DNA of 64,000 bases from Hyaloraphidium curvatum (taxonomy: Eukaryota; Monoblepharomycota; Hyaloraphidiomycetes; Hyaloraphidiales; Hyaloraphidiaceae): NCBI GenBank assembly GCA_025558095.1, contig JAIVFI010000047.1:42421-106420 (forward strand). The letters are read 5' to 3'. The position numbers were made by a program, and so were the translations under genes. Shown piece by piece: positions 44,974 through 56,126 of the stretch (position 1 is its first letter; the number at the start of each line of letters is the position of its first letter). The notes below the pieces were generated by a model, which saw only the letters and a program-made list of their open reading frames with translations, was not told where the DNA came from and ran no database searches.

Positions 44974-47315
44974 TCAGAGGCCCTTGAGGTCCACCTGCAC
45001 CTCGTCCCGGAGCTTGTCCTTGTACTGCGCGATGGTGCCCTCCCACTTCGTGACGGTGCCGTTTTCTGGCAAAGGGAATGGATCAGCATCGTGGCGTTGT
45101 CAAGATCCTGAAGGAGACCAACCGCAGACGAGGATGTCCTCGGCCACCTGACTGATGAGCCGGAAGTCGTGCGAGACGAGCACGACGCCGCCGGTGAACT
45201 CGTTGATGGCGTCCGCGAGGGCGTCGATCGAATCGATGTCGCTGGACAACAGAGTCAGATGGAGCTTCGGGGCCAATCCACGCGCAACTCACAGAGCGTT
45301 GGTCGGTTCGTCGAACAGGATGATGTGCGGCCTGCTGAGCGCGATCTCGCAAAACACGATCCTCGCGCGCTGCCCGTCCGACAGGTTCCGGATCGGGCAA
45401 AGCTGCGAGTTGCCCGTCAGGCCGAACCGGCCGATCTGCTGGCGCCAGAACTGCAGCTCCCGCGGGAGGTCGGGGAACTTGCTGCGCAGGTACTCGATGG
45501 CCGACGCCGTCATGTCGAGCTGGTCCGCGGCGTGCTGGTGGTACCGGACCATCTTCATGTTGGTGTGCCGCGAGACGGTGCCGTTGACGGGGACGAGCTC
45601 GCCGGTCATGAGCTTCAGGAGCGTCGATTTGCCTAGCAGAGGCAAGAAAGTGAGCAAATCATTCCGCCGCAGGTCTCGAAGATTCACGCACCGGCTCCGT
45701 TCGGCCCGACGAGCGCCACCCGCGAGTCCATGTCCACGCCGAGGTCCAGGTCCTTGTAGATCAGGTCCTCCCGCTTCTGGCTCCCGTTGTAGCTGAACGA
45801 CACCTGGGTGAAGGCCACCAGCGGCGGCGGCAGCTTCCCGATCTCCTGGAAGTAGAACGCCGTCGTCTTGCGCTTCTCGACCTTCTCCACAAGGCCGTCG
45901 GCCTCCATCTTGTCCAGGATCTTCTGGCGCGACTTGGCCTGCCGCACCAGGTTCGCGTACGTGCCGACCGAGGCGATGAACTCCTTCATGTGCTTGATCT
46001 CGGCCTGCTGCTTGTCGAACTGCTTGTTCTGGTTGACCGAGAGCTCGTCGAAGGTCTGGACGTACTGGTCGTAGTTGCCCGTGTAGTACTGGAGCGTCTT
46101 TTTTGGCGTCCAGTCAATGATGTTCTAAACGGCGGTCGCAGGTGAGCATCAAGACAACCGGTGTCCAGCACAAGCGATCCCACCGTGCAGACGTTGTTGA
46201 GGAAGTCCTGGGAGTGGGAGACGATGAGGAGGATGCGGTCGTAGCGCTTGAGGTACTCCTCGAGCCACACGCAGGCGCCGAGGTCTGAAGCAGCAGAAGT
46301 GAGCGAGGAGAATGATCAATCGCAACGCCTGCGCTCACCAAGGTGGTTCGTAGGTTCATCCATGATCAAGAGCGTGGGTCTCACGAACAGGGCCCGGGCA
46401 AGGCTGACCCTCATCCGCCAACCACCGCTCAGGTCCTTGGTCATCTTCTTCATCCGCTTCGCGTCGAAGCCCAGACCGTGGAGGATCATCGAGGCGCGCG
46501 CCTCGAAGGTGTTGGGGTCCAGCCGGTCAATCGACTCGTAGATCCCGTCGAGCAGCTCCGACTCCGGGTCCTCGGTGAGGATCTGTTCCATCAAGTCCTC
46601 CAGGCGCTGAAGAAAAGAGAGATCAGGTCCACGGGAAACCAAATGGTGGGCAAGCTCGACCAACCTTGACCTCCTCGGCACCGATAGCAACGACGGCCTC
46701 CAAAGCGGTCTGCTCCGTCGCCGCGTACTCCTCCTTCAGCAGATAGATGTCGATGTGATCCGGGATAGGAGCCTCGCGGGCGGCAAGGGAGCGAAGGAAG
46801 GTAGATTTGCCTGGGCAACGACGGTGGTCAGATCAATGCCCAGCGTGGTTCCGAACTCGCCCAGACAACAGCCCAAAGGCCAGAGCTGATGCGGTCCCTC
46901 CACACGTCCAAAGATGACGAGACCCACCGCAGCCGTTGGCGCCGATGAGACCATAACGCCGACCAAAGTTGAGTTCGATGGTCGTCTCCTGCAGCAAGAT
47001 GTTGCTGTAGAAAGAAAGGGAGTACAACTCGATCTTGATGTCCCTCGATTGACGGTGAGACGTCAGGACGCCGGAGCTGGTCCGGTTTCCGGCCTCCGGG
47101 TCGGGGGCCGTGGTGGAGCCGCCTAGCGAGAGGTTCGAGACGGACGAAGCCAGTGTTTCCGCCGACTCGTCGCTCCTGTCCGACAGGGCGGGGGAGGCAG
47201 CCCGCTTCTCAGCGTCCTTGGCGGCCTTCGAGGAGGGGGCGGCCTTTCCGTTGGCCTTGGCGGCGCCGTTGGCCTTGGCAGGCGCCGGCTTCGTGGCCTT
47301 CGCTTTCGGAGGCAT
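44974..47315 (-). CDS. ARB1: ABCF ATPase, ARB1/ABCF2-like ribosome factor
   Basis: A soluble twin-ATPase without membrane spans. A Lys/Ala-rich N terminus is followed by '[16 protein letters not shown]', '[20 protein letters not shown]' and, across an intron, '[20 protein letters not shown]', so Walker A is interrupted exactly at G/K. Then '[20 protein letters not shown]' (signature), '[12 protein letters not shown]' (Walker B), the linker and the second cassette with '[10 protein letters not shown]', '[20 protein letters not shown]' and '[11 protein letters not shown]'. Ends '[15 protein letters not shown]'. The family acts in 40S/60S biogenesis and export. About 600 residues, eight or more exons. 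Confidence 0.92.
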
Positions 47316-47659
47316 GGCGTGTCCGGGAGAAGACAGCGACCTCAGGAGCGTTCAGAAAAGACCGCCGAAGAAGTCAGAGGGGCCCGAAGAGGTGGCAGGA
47401 GGCGGCGTCCGGGTGTGGAACGAGGCAAGAGGTGCGGGAGAAAAATGGCGGGCCGAGCCTGCGCTGGGACGACCGCCCCAACAAGGCGGCTGACCTGGTG
47501 ATTTCTCGGACAGGAAGGCCATCGAAAGAGGATGATGTCTATTCTTGGTCCGCCCTGTCGCTCGGAAGACCCAGGAATCGCTCCATAAAGGCCTTGTAGC
47601 GCGGACGCATCAGCTCCAAGAGCTGCCAAGGAGCTGGTAAGCCCGAGGACGATGATTTC
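47316..47659. other. Spacer between ARB1 and the dehydrogenase gene
   Basis: Both neighbours are on the minus strand, so this contains the ARB1 promoter and 5' UTR. No gene or repeat recognised. Confidence 0.45.
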
Positions 47660-48682
47660 TCAGTCCCGCCGAACCTTGAATCGGGTGCCGACCTCCAGCT
47701 TCTCGAAAGACGCCGCAGTGTTGCCGACGGCGATGTCCCGCTCCCCTTTCGCGAAACCAGCGAACACGGAGGCCACGAACTCGTCCACGGGCATCTCGGC
47801 GAGCTTCCCCCGGTCTTCCGCCGACATTTTGTCGAATGCCAGGGTAGGTTGATGTTTGTGATCGTGCAGCTCGGATGCCACCAACGGCGGAAGGATCTCG
47901 ATAACGTGGAGGTTAGGGAAGGGGTCAGAGAGCTGTTCTCGAATTGCGAGGATCAGGTGATGAAGAGCAGCCTGGGACACTCAGTCAGCACATCTATGGC
48001 CCTCGCGGGACCGCGAGAATAGGCCTACCTTGGTGGCACAGTAATTCGCACACGCCGGCAATGGCACAAGGGCGAGACCGGACGTCACAACCGCGAGGTA
48101 CGAGTCGGTGCCCGCCTTTGCGAGCCCTTGGAGGTGCGGGAGGAAATGAACGATCATGTGGAGGAAAGAAGTATAGTTTGTGTCGACCTCGGCATCCAAC
48201 TCGTCCAGGCTGATCGAAGAAGGGTCCAGGAAGTTGGTTTGCCGCTGGAAGAAGCACGAGAACGCGGATAAGTAAGCGCCGCATCCATCTCCTCCGAAGC
48301 GAATCACGGTCACCTGCAAGCCAGCGTTCAGGATGACAGCGTTGAGGTCCGGGTTCTCCTCGACGACCTTCTTGCACCACGGTCCCAACTCCGCGAGCCT
48401 GGAACCATCGAGAGGGTAGGCACGCACGCGGTCCCCGTACTTCGAGGTCATTTCGTCCAGCCGCTCCTGCCTCCGGCCGGTGACAATGACCTTCGTCGTG
48501 GGCGCGACGAGGAAGGCCTCGGCGAGAGCGTAGCCCAATCCGGAGGTCGCCCCGTGAACTAGGACGGTGTTGAACTTGAACGGCTTGCCAAGAGGATATC
48601 TGGATCCAGTGGCACCCAGGAATAGCGCAGGTGTTGGCCATTCGAATGCGTCAGAACTTCTTGTCGCGCCGCGCTCGCCCAA
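47660..48682 (-). CDS. Short-chain dehydrogenase/reductase
   Basis: Classical SDR elements: 'FNTVLVHGATSGLGYALAEA' (T-G-x-x-x-G-x-G type cofactor loop, here H-G-A-T-S-G-L-G), 'VIVTGRRQERLDEM' (Arg-Arg suggests NADP), 'NAVILNAGLQ' (N-A-G), 'YLAVVTSGLALVP' (catalytic Ser) and 'CANYCATK' (Y-x-x-x-K). The C-terminal exon reads 'AALHHLILAIREQL', 'VIEILPPLVASEL' and 'EMPVDEFVASVFAGFAKGE'. This combination resembles the DltE-like oxidoreductases. Three exons; introns near 48245-48318 and 47978-48030. The start is uncertain; an upstream exon near 48760 is possible. Substrate unknown. Confidence 0.82.
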
Positions 48683-48913
48683 GCGCTAACCGTTCGTAGT
48701 GGTGGGCCGCTTTCCGCGTCCCTGCCGAGGCAGGATCGCCACCGGCATTGCCCGAGGCCATGGCGGCGGTTGAGCGACCTCGACGGGGAAACTTTGTGAG
48801 GGACGTCGGAATCGGCTCCTCGCGTCGGTGTCGACGGACCAAAACACATATCTTTCTTCGCGCCGCCAGCAAGTACAGATACCGTCCAAGAACGCGTAGA
48901 CGACAGAGATCGA

Positions 48914-49500
48914 CTAGAGCTTCGGCTTGTGGTCCACGAGAGGCGTCAGGAACTTCATCGGGCCGTTCGTGGTGTACTGGCCGAGCTTGCTGCCGACTGG
49001 CAGAAGAAGGCGAAATAGGTGAGACATGAACGAGCGAAAACAGTGAGCGGGCGCACGTTTGGCAAAGTGGGGTGACTTGAGGTGGGCAACGAACGCGTCG
49101 CGGTCCTTGTAGTGCTCGACCTGGTTGCGAGTTGAGGTTAGAGACGAACCAGCGGCAGACAGCAAAGACCAACCATAAAGTACTTTTCGGGCTCCGTCCG
49201 GGAAGCCAGCTCCTTCGGGTTCTTCGCCTGCTGCGTCAAAGTGTAAGTGAGCATGCCTGGCTCCTTCTGTCCTCCGAGAATCGCGTCAGCGGACTTCGGC
49301 GCTCCAAAGTCATGTCGTTCCCACGAGCGACTCGGTCATGAGCTCCTTCATGAGGGCCTCGAAAGCTTCCCTGAGAAGATGAAAGGGAACGAAGAGGAGA
49401 GAGGGGGGAACAGTCGGTTCAACGGCACACTGCGGTCCCGTGTGGCCACCGACTTCTGCCCCGGCTTCACGCTCATCTCGGCAATGATCCAGAACGACAT
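48914..49500 (-). CDS. ABM-domain (antibiotic-biosynthesis-monooxygenase-like) protein
   Basis: A short protein of about 110 residues over five exons: 'MSFWIIAEMSVKPGQKS', 'EAFEALMKELMTES', 'EPGMLTYTLTQQAKNPKEL', 'EKYFMVE'-type strand, 'QVEHYKDRDAFVAHLKSPHF' and 'KLGQYTTNGPMKFLTPLVDH'. The order strand, helix, G-M-L-x-Y, then V-E-H-Y-x-D-x-x-A-x-x-x-H-x-x-S-P-H-F is that of dimeric alpha+beta barrel ABM proteins, which include quinol monooxygenases and many enzymes of unknown role. It sits 230 bp upstream of the SDR gene on the same strand; a shared pathway is possible but unproven. Confidence 0.75.
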
Positions 49501-50309
49501 TGTGACGCGCGCTTGGCGATGGGATAGTCTTTGGGTACGGGGAGCGCGTCCGACGTCCGTCCGAGCCGGCGCGCGGGAGACAGCGCGGCGTCGCGCAATC
49601 CCGGTGCCAGAACGAGACGGAAATGGTCAGGTCCGAGGCAGTCGTTCGAAATCGTTGGGCGTCCTCACGAGCTGCCGTGTAGTGCCGAACTCGCGGGATT
49701 GTCGGGACGGTTGATTTCGGCAGCCGATCGAACTTGCCACCGCACCCCGCGGACCAGAGGACCACAGTTGAGGACGCAGCATTCCTCATCACAAAGCAAG
49801 ACGAATCCTATACTACGACCGCGACGTGTTTGTCTTCCAGATTCAGCTGCCTCGCCTATCTTCGGATCACCATCTCTCGCACAGATTGAAAGCGTTTTCA
49901 CGGCGCAGATGTTCGACGCACCCTCAAAAGCAGCATCAGAGAATGTGGATCGGAGGCGACTATCATTGAAGCAGAAGAAGCCACCCGTCGTCCGATAGCT
50001 GGCTGTGCTAACTGACTTGGCCACCGAGGGCCTGGGATCCTTGGGAGTTCCCGCTGCCGCCATCACGCCATTCGATTAATGCAGGGTAAGCGGATGCAAA
50101 GTCCCGTCGCGTCAGATTCATCCGACGTTCCGATGGACATGTGAGTGCGGGACCCTTTGCGGGTGGGGTCGGAGGCGGGGGTTCCTGCCCAGCCTTGAGG
50201 ACCCTTAAGCGGGTCGGCCGACTTTCTTGACCGCCGCCCGCCTTCCTCGTCCAGCATCTGCGTCCACTTACCCTCGACTTCCCCTCCTCATCGACAAGGA
50301 CGCGCAGAT
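49501..50309. other. Divergent spacer with one doubtful frame
   Basis: Holds the promoters of the ABM gene (minus) and the bestrophin-like gene (plus). A minus frame at 49665-50066 (133 codons, with 'TFSDAAFEGASNICAVKTL') is open but unlike any family I know. Composition is less GC-rich at 49780-50000. Confidence 0.35.
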
Positions 50310-52193
50310 GGACGCCAAGAACGCGTCGCCGGTGGAGAGCGGCGTCGGGATCAACATCGGCGGCGTGACGGACGTGAGCCGGGGACGCTCGCGCGGTCGT
50401 TCCATTCGCTCACAGCAGCCCCCTGAATCCCCGTCGTTGGCCTCGCGCGATCTTCATCGGCACCGCTGCCGTCTTTTCCGCCGCGGCTTTGGCGGCATTC
50501 GCGCTCTTTTGCCCGGCCGACCAATCCGTTCATCCCCCCCGCTATCTCGGCCATTGCAGGCCAAAGTCGCCGGCTATGACAAGTTCATGGACCAGGTGAG
50601 CAAGCGATGGCCCCGATCTCGGCGACACGTGTCTCATTCGAGCTCTTTCAGCTGCTCCACTCGTTCCCGGGCGGGAACATGGCCTCTAGCTCGATGCGCT
50701 TCTCCTGGGTCCGCTGGTCGGGATCCGTCCGTGGGTTCCTGCATCATAGGGCCCCTCTTTGGTGGTCGCTTATCTTGTTTCGCAGTGCCCCGGGTCTGGC
50801 TCACTGTGGTGTTCTGGACGCTGTATGCCACGGTGATCGTCCTCATCGCCGAGCTGACTGGGTGGCGGAACACCATGAGCGCGCCCAACACCGGCATCAT
50901 CAACCTGATTGGTGGGTCTTGTGCTGCGGGCCTGCTCTGGTCCGGATCAGGCAGTAATCACAAGTCCAGGCTTCGCCGCCGCCCTGCTCCTCGGTTTCCG
51001 CACCAACAGCGCTTGTGCGTGATCCCCGTGCTCCCATTTCCGCCCACGCCTCACCTTCGCCCCGCAGACGAGCGCTGGTACGAAGGCCGGAAGCTCTTCG
51101 AGGTCGCCTGCGCCCGCGTGCGCGAGATCGTGCGCTATTGGACTATTTACTTCCCGGCCACCACGGACGAGGACAAGGGGCTGCAGCTCGATGCCTGCCG
51201 CGCCGCGGTCGCCTACGTATACGCACTCATGTGTACGTTCCTCGCTCCCTGCGGGCGGTTCCAAACCGTGCTGATCGCCGGTGCTTTCACACAGACCACC
51301 TCCGCGACGAGGACCCGCTCGACCACCCGGACTGCTCGGACCTCATCCCCCGCACCAAGAACGGCAACCTGGCCATCGAGTCCGACAACCCCAACACGCC
51401 GCGCTACTACTTCGAACAGGCGCACCGGGTCGTCCAGATGTCCGGGATCAACCGCACCGCCGGGACCGTAGAGATCAAGAAGAACCTCACGTCCTTCAGG
51501 CTGCCGGGCACGTGGCGCAACCCGCAGACCTACGCCGTGCCGTCGCAGTTGATGGGGCTCATGTACAAGTACACCAAGGAGAAGGCCGGGATCGCGCAGA
51601 CGGGCCTCTTCACCGACCTCGGCTACACTCAAATGTCTTTGGAGCGCATCCTGTCGACTCCCATGGTGGGCTGCTGTGTCGCCACGACACGGTATCGCTC
51701 GCTGACACCGCCCCATCCAGCCCCCCGTTTACTCCATTCACCTCAAGATGGTCCTCACGATCTACTTCGCCAGCATCCCCTTCCAGTTCCTGCAGTGGTC
51801 GTACTTCGGCATCCTCCTCATGGCCGTCACCGCCTTTGTCATGTGGGGCTTCGAGTCCATGGGCCTCGAGCTCGAGAACCCCTTCGGGTGCGCACCTCCG
51901 CCTCCTTGCCGCAGCCTGCGAAAGCTGATCTCCCCCACCCCGACAGCTACGACGCCAACGACCTCCCCCTGACCGAGATCTGCGCCATGCTCCGCCGCGA
52001 GATCGACTTCCTCTTCGAGAACCCGGTGTCGGACCTCGCGGACTGGGAGGCCAAGGCGACGCGCACGACGGACGAGCAGCTCGAGGCCGAGATGGCGGCA
52101 GAGAACGGGCTCACGGCCGAGGACATGGCGAGGCTGGACAAGAGGATGGCGGGGATCGACGCCGAGGACGAGAAGAGGATGAAAGCGCAGTGA
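50310..52193 (+). CDS. Bestrophin-like anion channel
   Basis: Exon 1 starts MDAKNASPVESGVGINIGGV. Membrane and core pieces: VWLTVVFWTLYATVIVLIAE, 'RWYEGRKLFEVACARVREIV' (matching the R-W-x-E-A-R region), 'LQLDACRAAVAYVYALM', 'HLRDEDPLDHPDCSDLIP', 'LMGLMYKYTKEKAG', then 'YSIHLKMVLTIYFASIPFQF', 'GFESMGLELENPFG' and 'YDANDLPLTEICAMLRREID'. The block E-x-E-N-P-F-G-Y-D-x-N-D-L is the hallmark of bestrophin/RFP-TM (UPF0187) proteins, which form pentameric chloride or bicarbonate channels. It ends in a charged helical tail. About seven introns; the first three exons are poorly resolved. Confidence 0.85.
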
Positions 52194-53160
52194 GCGTTGG
52201 GGACGGCAGGAGACCGACACGAACTTGGACTGCGCGGGGAACGCGCGCCGACGGATCGCATATAGAGAAGGGTGGACAAGCGGATTGTGCACTACCAGGG
52301 AGTACCAAGCATGTAAGCATGTAATGTAGGAAACCAACAGTGATCTCATCTGGGCACGGGCTTGGAGGACGTTGGAATGCCTCGATTTATGGCGCGTAAG
52401 CCCAAGGCCAGATCTGGTTTGGAGGAAGATTGCGTTCGGGGCGTCCCGAACCCTCCGCCACCCGCTGCGCCACGTCCAGAAGATCCGATGTTCCGGAGAC
52501 GTTCCGCGCAGCCCCGCCCCAGCAAGGACGGAAATCTTGACGAAACCACATGCAGGGTGTAAGGGAGGGAGGAATCCGGGCCAGGTCGGTCGGCATTGGT
52601 CGGGGGGCAGGGCTTCGCTTTTCGTGTACATTGGTCCTCCAAATCACCGGCCTGAATTCTCCCGCACCCGAGGGGAATGCCAGTACCGCACCCCTCGCCA
52701 CCATCTCTCACCATCGGCGATGGATATCTCCGATCTGCTGTGGAGGATCGTCGGCGGGCTCACGACGAGGTGAACCAGAAGGCTGGGCCGCCGGCGAGCA
52801 GGCGACGGCCGCCGCGCGGAAGCGCCGCCGCATCATTCTCAACCGAAGCGAACATCCGAAGCCAACATCGCACACGGAGGAGAATACTTCGTTCCTGTCG
52901 GACTGGCGTCAAGTCGTCTTACTTTATGGCTGCCCGGGGCTCGAGGCTCCCGATCGATACAAACGGACAGATACTCAGAACAAATGTACTGGAGAAGTTC
53001 GATGGATGATGTTATTCAGTTCGCTAGGCCGCCGACGGCATTGCGCAGCAGCTCGGACGCCAACGGCGGCCCAACGTCGAAAGATCGACCCAAATCCGCA
53101 GCCCCGCAAAGTCCCAAAGCAGGTCTCAAGTGTCCGCCCTGCGTCCGCCGCCAGGATCCC
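52194..53160. other. Long convergent spacer, no gene recognised
   Basis: Almost 1 kb between two convergent 3' ends. Frames are open on both strands but without ATG-led conserved sequence. It is less GC-rich around 52290-52350 and 52840-53000. Nothing that looks like a transposon end or tRNA was found. Confidence 0.4.
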
Positions 53161-53832
53161 TCACACGACCGCCCAGACTATCCTCTCCTCCCCGACGACA
53201 AGCACCACCGCCTCCCCCTCCGGATCGTACAGCTCCACCGCCTCGAAGAACCTGCCCGCGACCTGCGGCAGCCTCTCGCGCGGGACGAACTCGGCGTGCT
53301 CGACGGCGGGCGCGGGCAGCGACGAGAAAGGCACGCGGAGGGCACCGCGGCCGTGCACGGCGTAAGAGGAGCGCGCGAGGGCTCGGAGGGGGGGAGGGAG
53401 GGAGAGGAGGAGCTGGGAGAATGGGTCGGCGGCGTCGTAGGAGCTGTTTGTGGCGGAATACGAGTAAGACGACAACTGCGGAGTTTCGGGCGAGGAGGCG
53501 ACCCACCCCTGCCCGCCGGACGAAAGCAGCGCAGTCACGACTGCCTCCAGCCGCTCCCTGGGCGCCACCAGCCTGATTCGCTCCTCCCTTTCCCGGGCCA
53601 TCTCGGTCGCCCGCCGCGTCGGCATCCGCCAGCTGGCTTCGGAAGCGCCCTCTGCCGCCCCGGCGATGTCCCGCCGCATCTCCCACGCGAGCCCCTCGAC
53701 CTTGCAGCGCTCCGAGCAGTACCCGTCGGCGAGCGAGCCGCGGCGGCGGTTCGGCGACGACTGCGCGGGGAACAGCGAGCGCAGGCACGCCGGGTTGGCG
53801 CACGCGCGCGGCGGCGGGATGAGCGACGCCAT
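53161..53832 (-). CDS. Hypothetical protein with N-terminal Cys pairs
   Basis: 223 residues, no intron, in a very GC-rich context. The N terminus has CANPACLRSLFP and, 25 residues on, GYCSERCKVEG: two C-x(3-4)-C pairs that could hold one zinc ion, as in FCS or MYM-type fingers. A helical basic middle (RRATEMAREREERIRLVAPR) follows, then a conserved-looking C terminus, 'PAVEHAEFVPRERLPQVAGR' and 'EAVELYDPEGEAVVLVVGEE'. The ATG at 53832 is chosen because the Cys pairs follow it directly. No known family recognised. Confidence 0.6.
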   Translation of the reverse strand: MASLIPPPRACANPACLRSLFPAQSSPNRRRGSLADGYCSERCKVEGLAWEMRRDIAGAAEGASEASWRMPTRRATEMAREREERIRLVAPRERLEAVVTALLSSGGQGWVASSPETPQLSSYSYSATNSSYDAADPFSQLLLSLPPPLRALARSSYAVHGRGALRVPFSSLPAPAVEHAEFVPRERLPQVAGRFFEAVELYDPEGEAVVLVVGEERIVWAVV

Positions 53833-54325
53833 GCCGGGCGGAATCGGGCGTTCGAAGCGGGGCGGGCGGGAAACGGGGGCCGCTCGGTGCGGGGCCTCGG
53901 GGGAGGGTCGGGAGTCGGGAGCAAGGTCGGAAGGCGGACCGTGCGGAACGAGGGCAAGCCGGGACGCGTGCGTCACCGGTCGCGGCGCCCGCCTCGGACG
54001 GCACTCCACGGCAGGACAGCGCGCCCGCGGTCGGACCGGGGCATGCACTGCCGCCCCGTTTCCCATCCGCGCAACTCCGGGGCCCGCGGGCGGGTTGACC
54101 GGTCGCGGGCGGCGGGGGTGTGGCACGCCGGCCACCACGGTGACGAGGAGATACTCGGGCTTCGCCCGCCTAGTGTTGTGCATCACCCTCCGGCTCGCCG
54201 GCCCGGCCACTACTCGCTCGCTCGCTACCCGCGCACGCATCCGTCGACGTCCGCCGCGCGATCGGCCCGTCCCCGCGGATAAACGGGCGCGCCCGCCCGT
54301 GCTTCCGCACGCACCTCGAACGGCG

Positions 54326-55990
54326 CTAGGAAGCGTGCTTCGCATGGCACCGCCCGAGCACCCCCACGTCCCCCGCGAACGCGCGCCACACGGCGTCCAG
54401 CGGCCTCGACACCCTCCACCTCCTCCCGCCCTCCTCCACCGCATCTGGCACCGCGTCCCCGGCCGTGCCCCCCGCCGGCGGCGCGATCCCGTCCCACGGC
54501 TTCCCGGCGTTGTCGAAGTGCGCCGCCGCGGCGTCCAGCACCGCCGCGGCCATCGCCGCCGGCCGCGGGCGCGAGCCAAAGGCCGGGGTGCCCCAGCGCG
54601 GGTGAATGGCGACGCACAGGCCCGTCGCGGCGACGTTGGTGGCGTAGGCGGTGGCGGAGAGGAAGGGCGGCCAGACGCCCGCGGGGAGGGCGGACTGCAG
54701 GAGGAGCAGGGCGGAGAGGCGCGCGGGGTAGCGGTGCCGGCGGGCGGAGCAGCCGTGGAAGAAGGAGATGCCGCCGCCGTTGACGGCGTCCTCCCACCAG
54801 ACGTCGGAGCCGTTGGTGCCGCCCGAGCCGGACATGGCGGTGGCGATCGTGAGGGCGGATTCGATGCGGCTGCGCATGGCGGGGCCGACGGCGGAGGAGG
54901 CGGGGAGGGCGGTGGTGGACTCGGCGACGGGGAAGGGGTGGCGGGCGAGCGTGGGCACGGGGGCAAAGTGCGCGGGGTCGGCGCCGTTGGGGAGGAGGTG
55001 CGTGGCGGCGCCGGGGAAGGGCGCGTCCCGCGCGGGGTCGCGGAAGAGGACGACGTCCGTGTCGACGAGGAGGAAGACGTCGCAGCCGAGCTCGGGGAAC
55101 AGGTGCAGGGCAAAGATGCGCGCGAAGCCCGAGGCCGAGCGGACGATGCGCGCCTTGAAGGACGCCTCCCGGTCGGCCAGGAAGTGCGGGGCGATATCGG
55201 CGACGCGGCGAATGGTGAGCGCGCCGTCGGCGGTGCGGATGGAGGCGAGGTCGGCCACGAGGGGGTCCGCGGGCAGCTGCGCAATGTCGGGGCCGACGAA
55301 CGGGAAGACGGAGCGGGCGGCGGCGTCCGCGCGGCCGGCGTCGACCACGCCCGCGCAGACGAGGAACGCGAGCAGCTCCTCGGGGTCGCCGTCGTAGCCG
55401 AGGAAGAAGCGCGGCGGGCCGTTGGAGGCGGCGTTGCGCGCGGCGCTGCGCATCAGCGCGGGCAGCCCGAGGCGGTGCGGGCCCCGGTCGGCGAAGGCGA
55501 CCACGTTCAGCGGGCGCGCGTACGGCCGCTCGCCGGCCCTCACGGACGGCGCCGCGGCGCACGGGTCCCCCGCGTCCCCCGGCGGGGACGCCACGGGGTC
55601 GTCGGCGGGCGCGGGCGAGCAGCCCGGCATCAGCGGGTTGGTGGCGGCGGCGGCGAGGGCTGCGCGCTGCTTCAGCCGCTGGCGCTCGGCGCTCGCGGAC
55701 GGCGGGCGGGCGCGCGCGGCGGCGGCGGCGAGGGCGCTGAGCTCCGCGGCGTCGAACGGCTGCGGCGGCGGCGCGGCGGCGAACTGCGCGCGCGCGGCAC
55801 CCACGAGCTCGGGCGGCGCGGGCGCCACCGGCGGCGACGCGAAGCCGTCGTCGGCGCGGCCGTCGAGCAGCACGTCCGCCGCCAGCGCGACGAGCGCGTC
55901 GCCGCGCGGGGGGTGCCGCGGCAGCGCCCCGAGCGCCGCGCACAGCAGGAAGCCGGCACACGCCGCGAGCGCGGTCCGGGCGCGCGACAT
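54326..55990 (-). CDS. GT8-like glycosyltransferase, type II membrane protein
   Basis: 554 residues, intronless. A signal anchor (ALAACAGFLLCAALGALP) is followed by an Ala/Pro-rich stem of about 140 residues, then the catalytic domain: 'RIFALHLFPELGCDVFLLVD' with the metal-binding D-T-D directly after, 'DVVLFRDPARDAPFPG', 'WWEDAVNGGGISFFHG' (a conserved N-G-G-x-x-x-x-x acceptor loop) and 'FDNAGKPWDGIAP'. The D-x-D plus K-P-W-D-G set suggests family GT8 or a relative, retaining enzymes in the Golgi. Its start codon lies 136 bp from that of the divergent O-fucosyltransferase-like gene. GC content is extreme, as in the neighbours. Confidence 0.72.
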   Translation of the reverse strand: MSRARTALAACAGFLLCAALGALPRHPPRGDALVALAADVLLDGRADDGFASPPVAPAPPELVGAARAQFAAAPPPQPFDAAELSALAAAAARARPPSASAERQRLKQRAALAAAATNPLMPGCSPAPADDPVASPPGDAGDPCAAAPSVRAGERPYARPLNVVAFADRGPHRLGLPALMRSAARNAASNGPPRFFLGYDGDPEELLAFLVCAGVVDAGRADAAARSVFPFVGPDIAQLPADPLVADLASIRTADGALTIRRVADIAPHFLADREASFKARIVRSASGFARIFALHLFPELGCDVFLLVDTDVVLFRDPARDAPFPGAATHLLPNGADPAHFAPVPTLARHPFPVAESTTALPASSAVGPAMRSRIESALTIATAMSGSGGTNGSDVWWEDAVNGGGISFFHGCSARRHRYPARLSALLLLQSALPAGVWPPFLSATAYATNVAATGLCVAIHPRWGTPAFGSRPRPAAMAAAVLDAAAAHFDNAGKPWDGIAPPAGGTAGDAVPDAVEEGGRRWRVSRPLDAVWRAFAGDVGVLGRCHAKHAS

Positions 55991-56126
55991 CCCCAGCCAC
56001 GCTCGCGGGGGGAGCGGGAGGGGGAGGGGGAGTCTGTCCCCACTGACGTCATCGGGCTGGTGTGGGTCCTGGGCCCCCACCGCAGCCCCACGCGCCGCAG
56101 CCCCCGCCGAGCGGTTCCGTGGGGCC
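55991..56126. promoter_or_regulatory. Bidirectional promoter between two glycosyltransferase genes
   Basis: Only 136 bp separate the two start codons. It contains a G-rich purine run (GGGAGGGGGAGGGGG, 56007-56030) and a TGACGTCA palindrome (56044-56051), which is the consensus CRE/ATF-CREB binding site and lies almost in the middle. The factor and the regulation are inference. Confidence 0.5.
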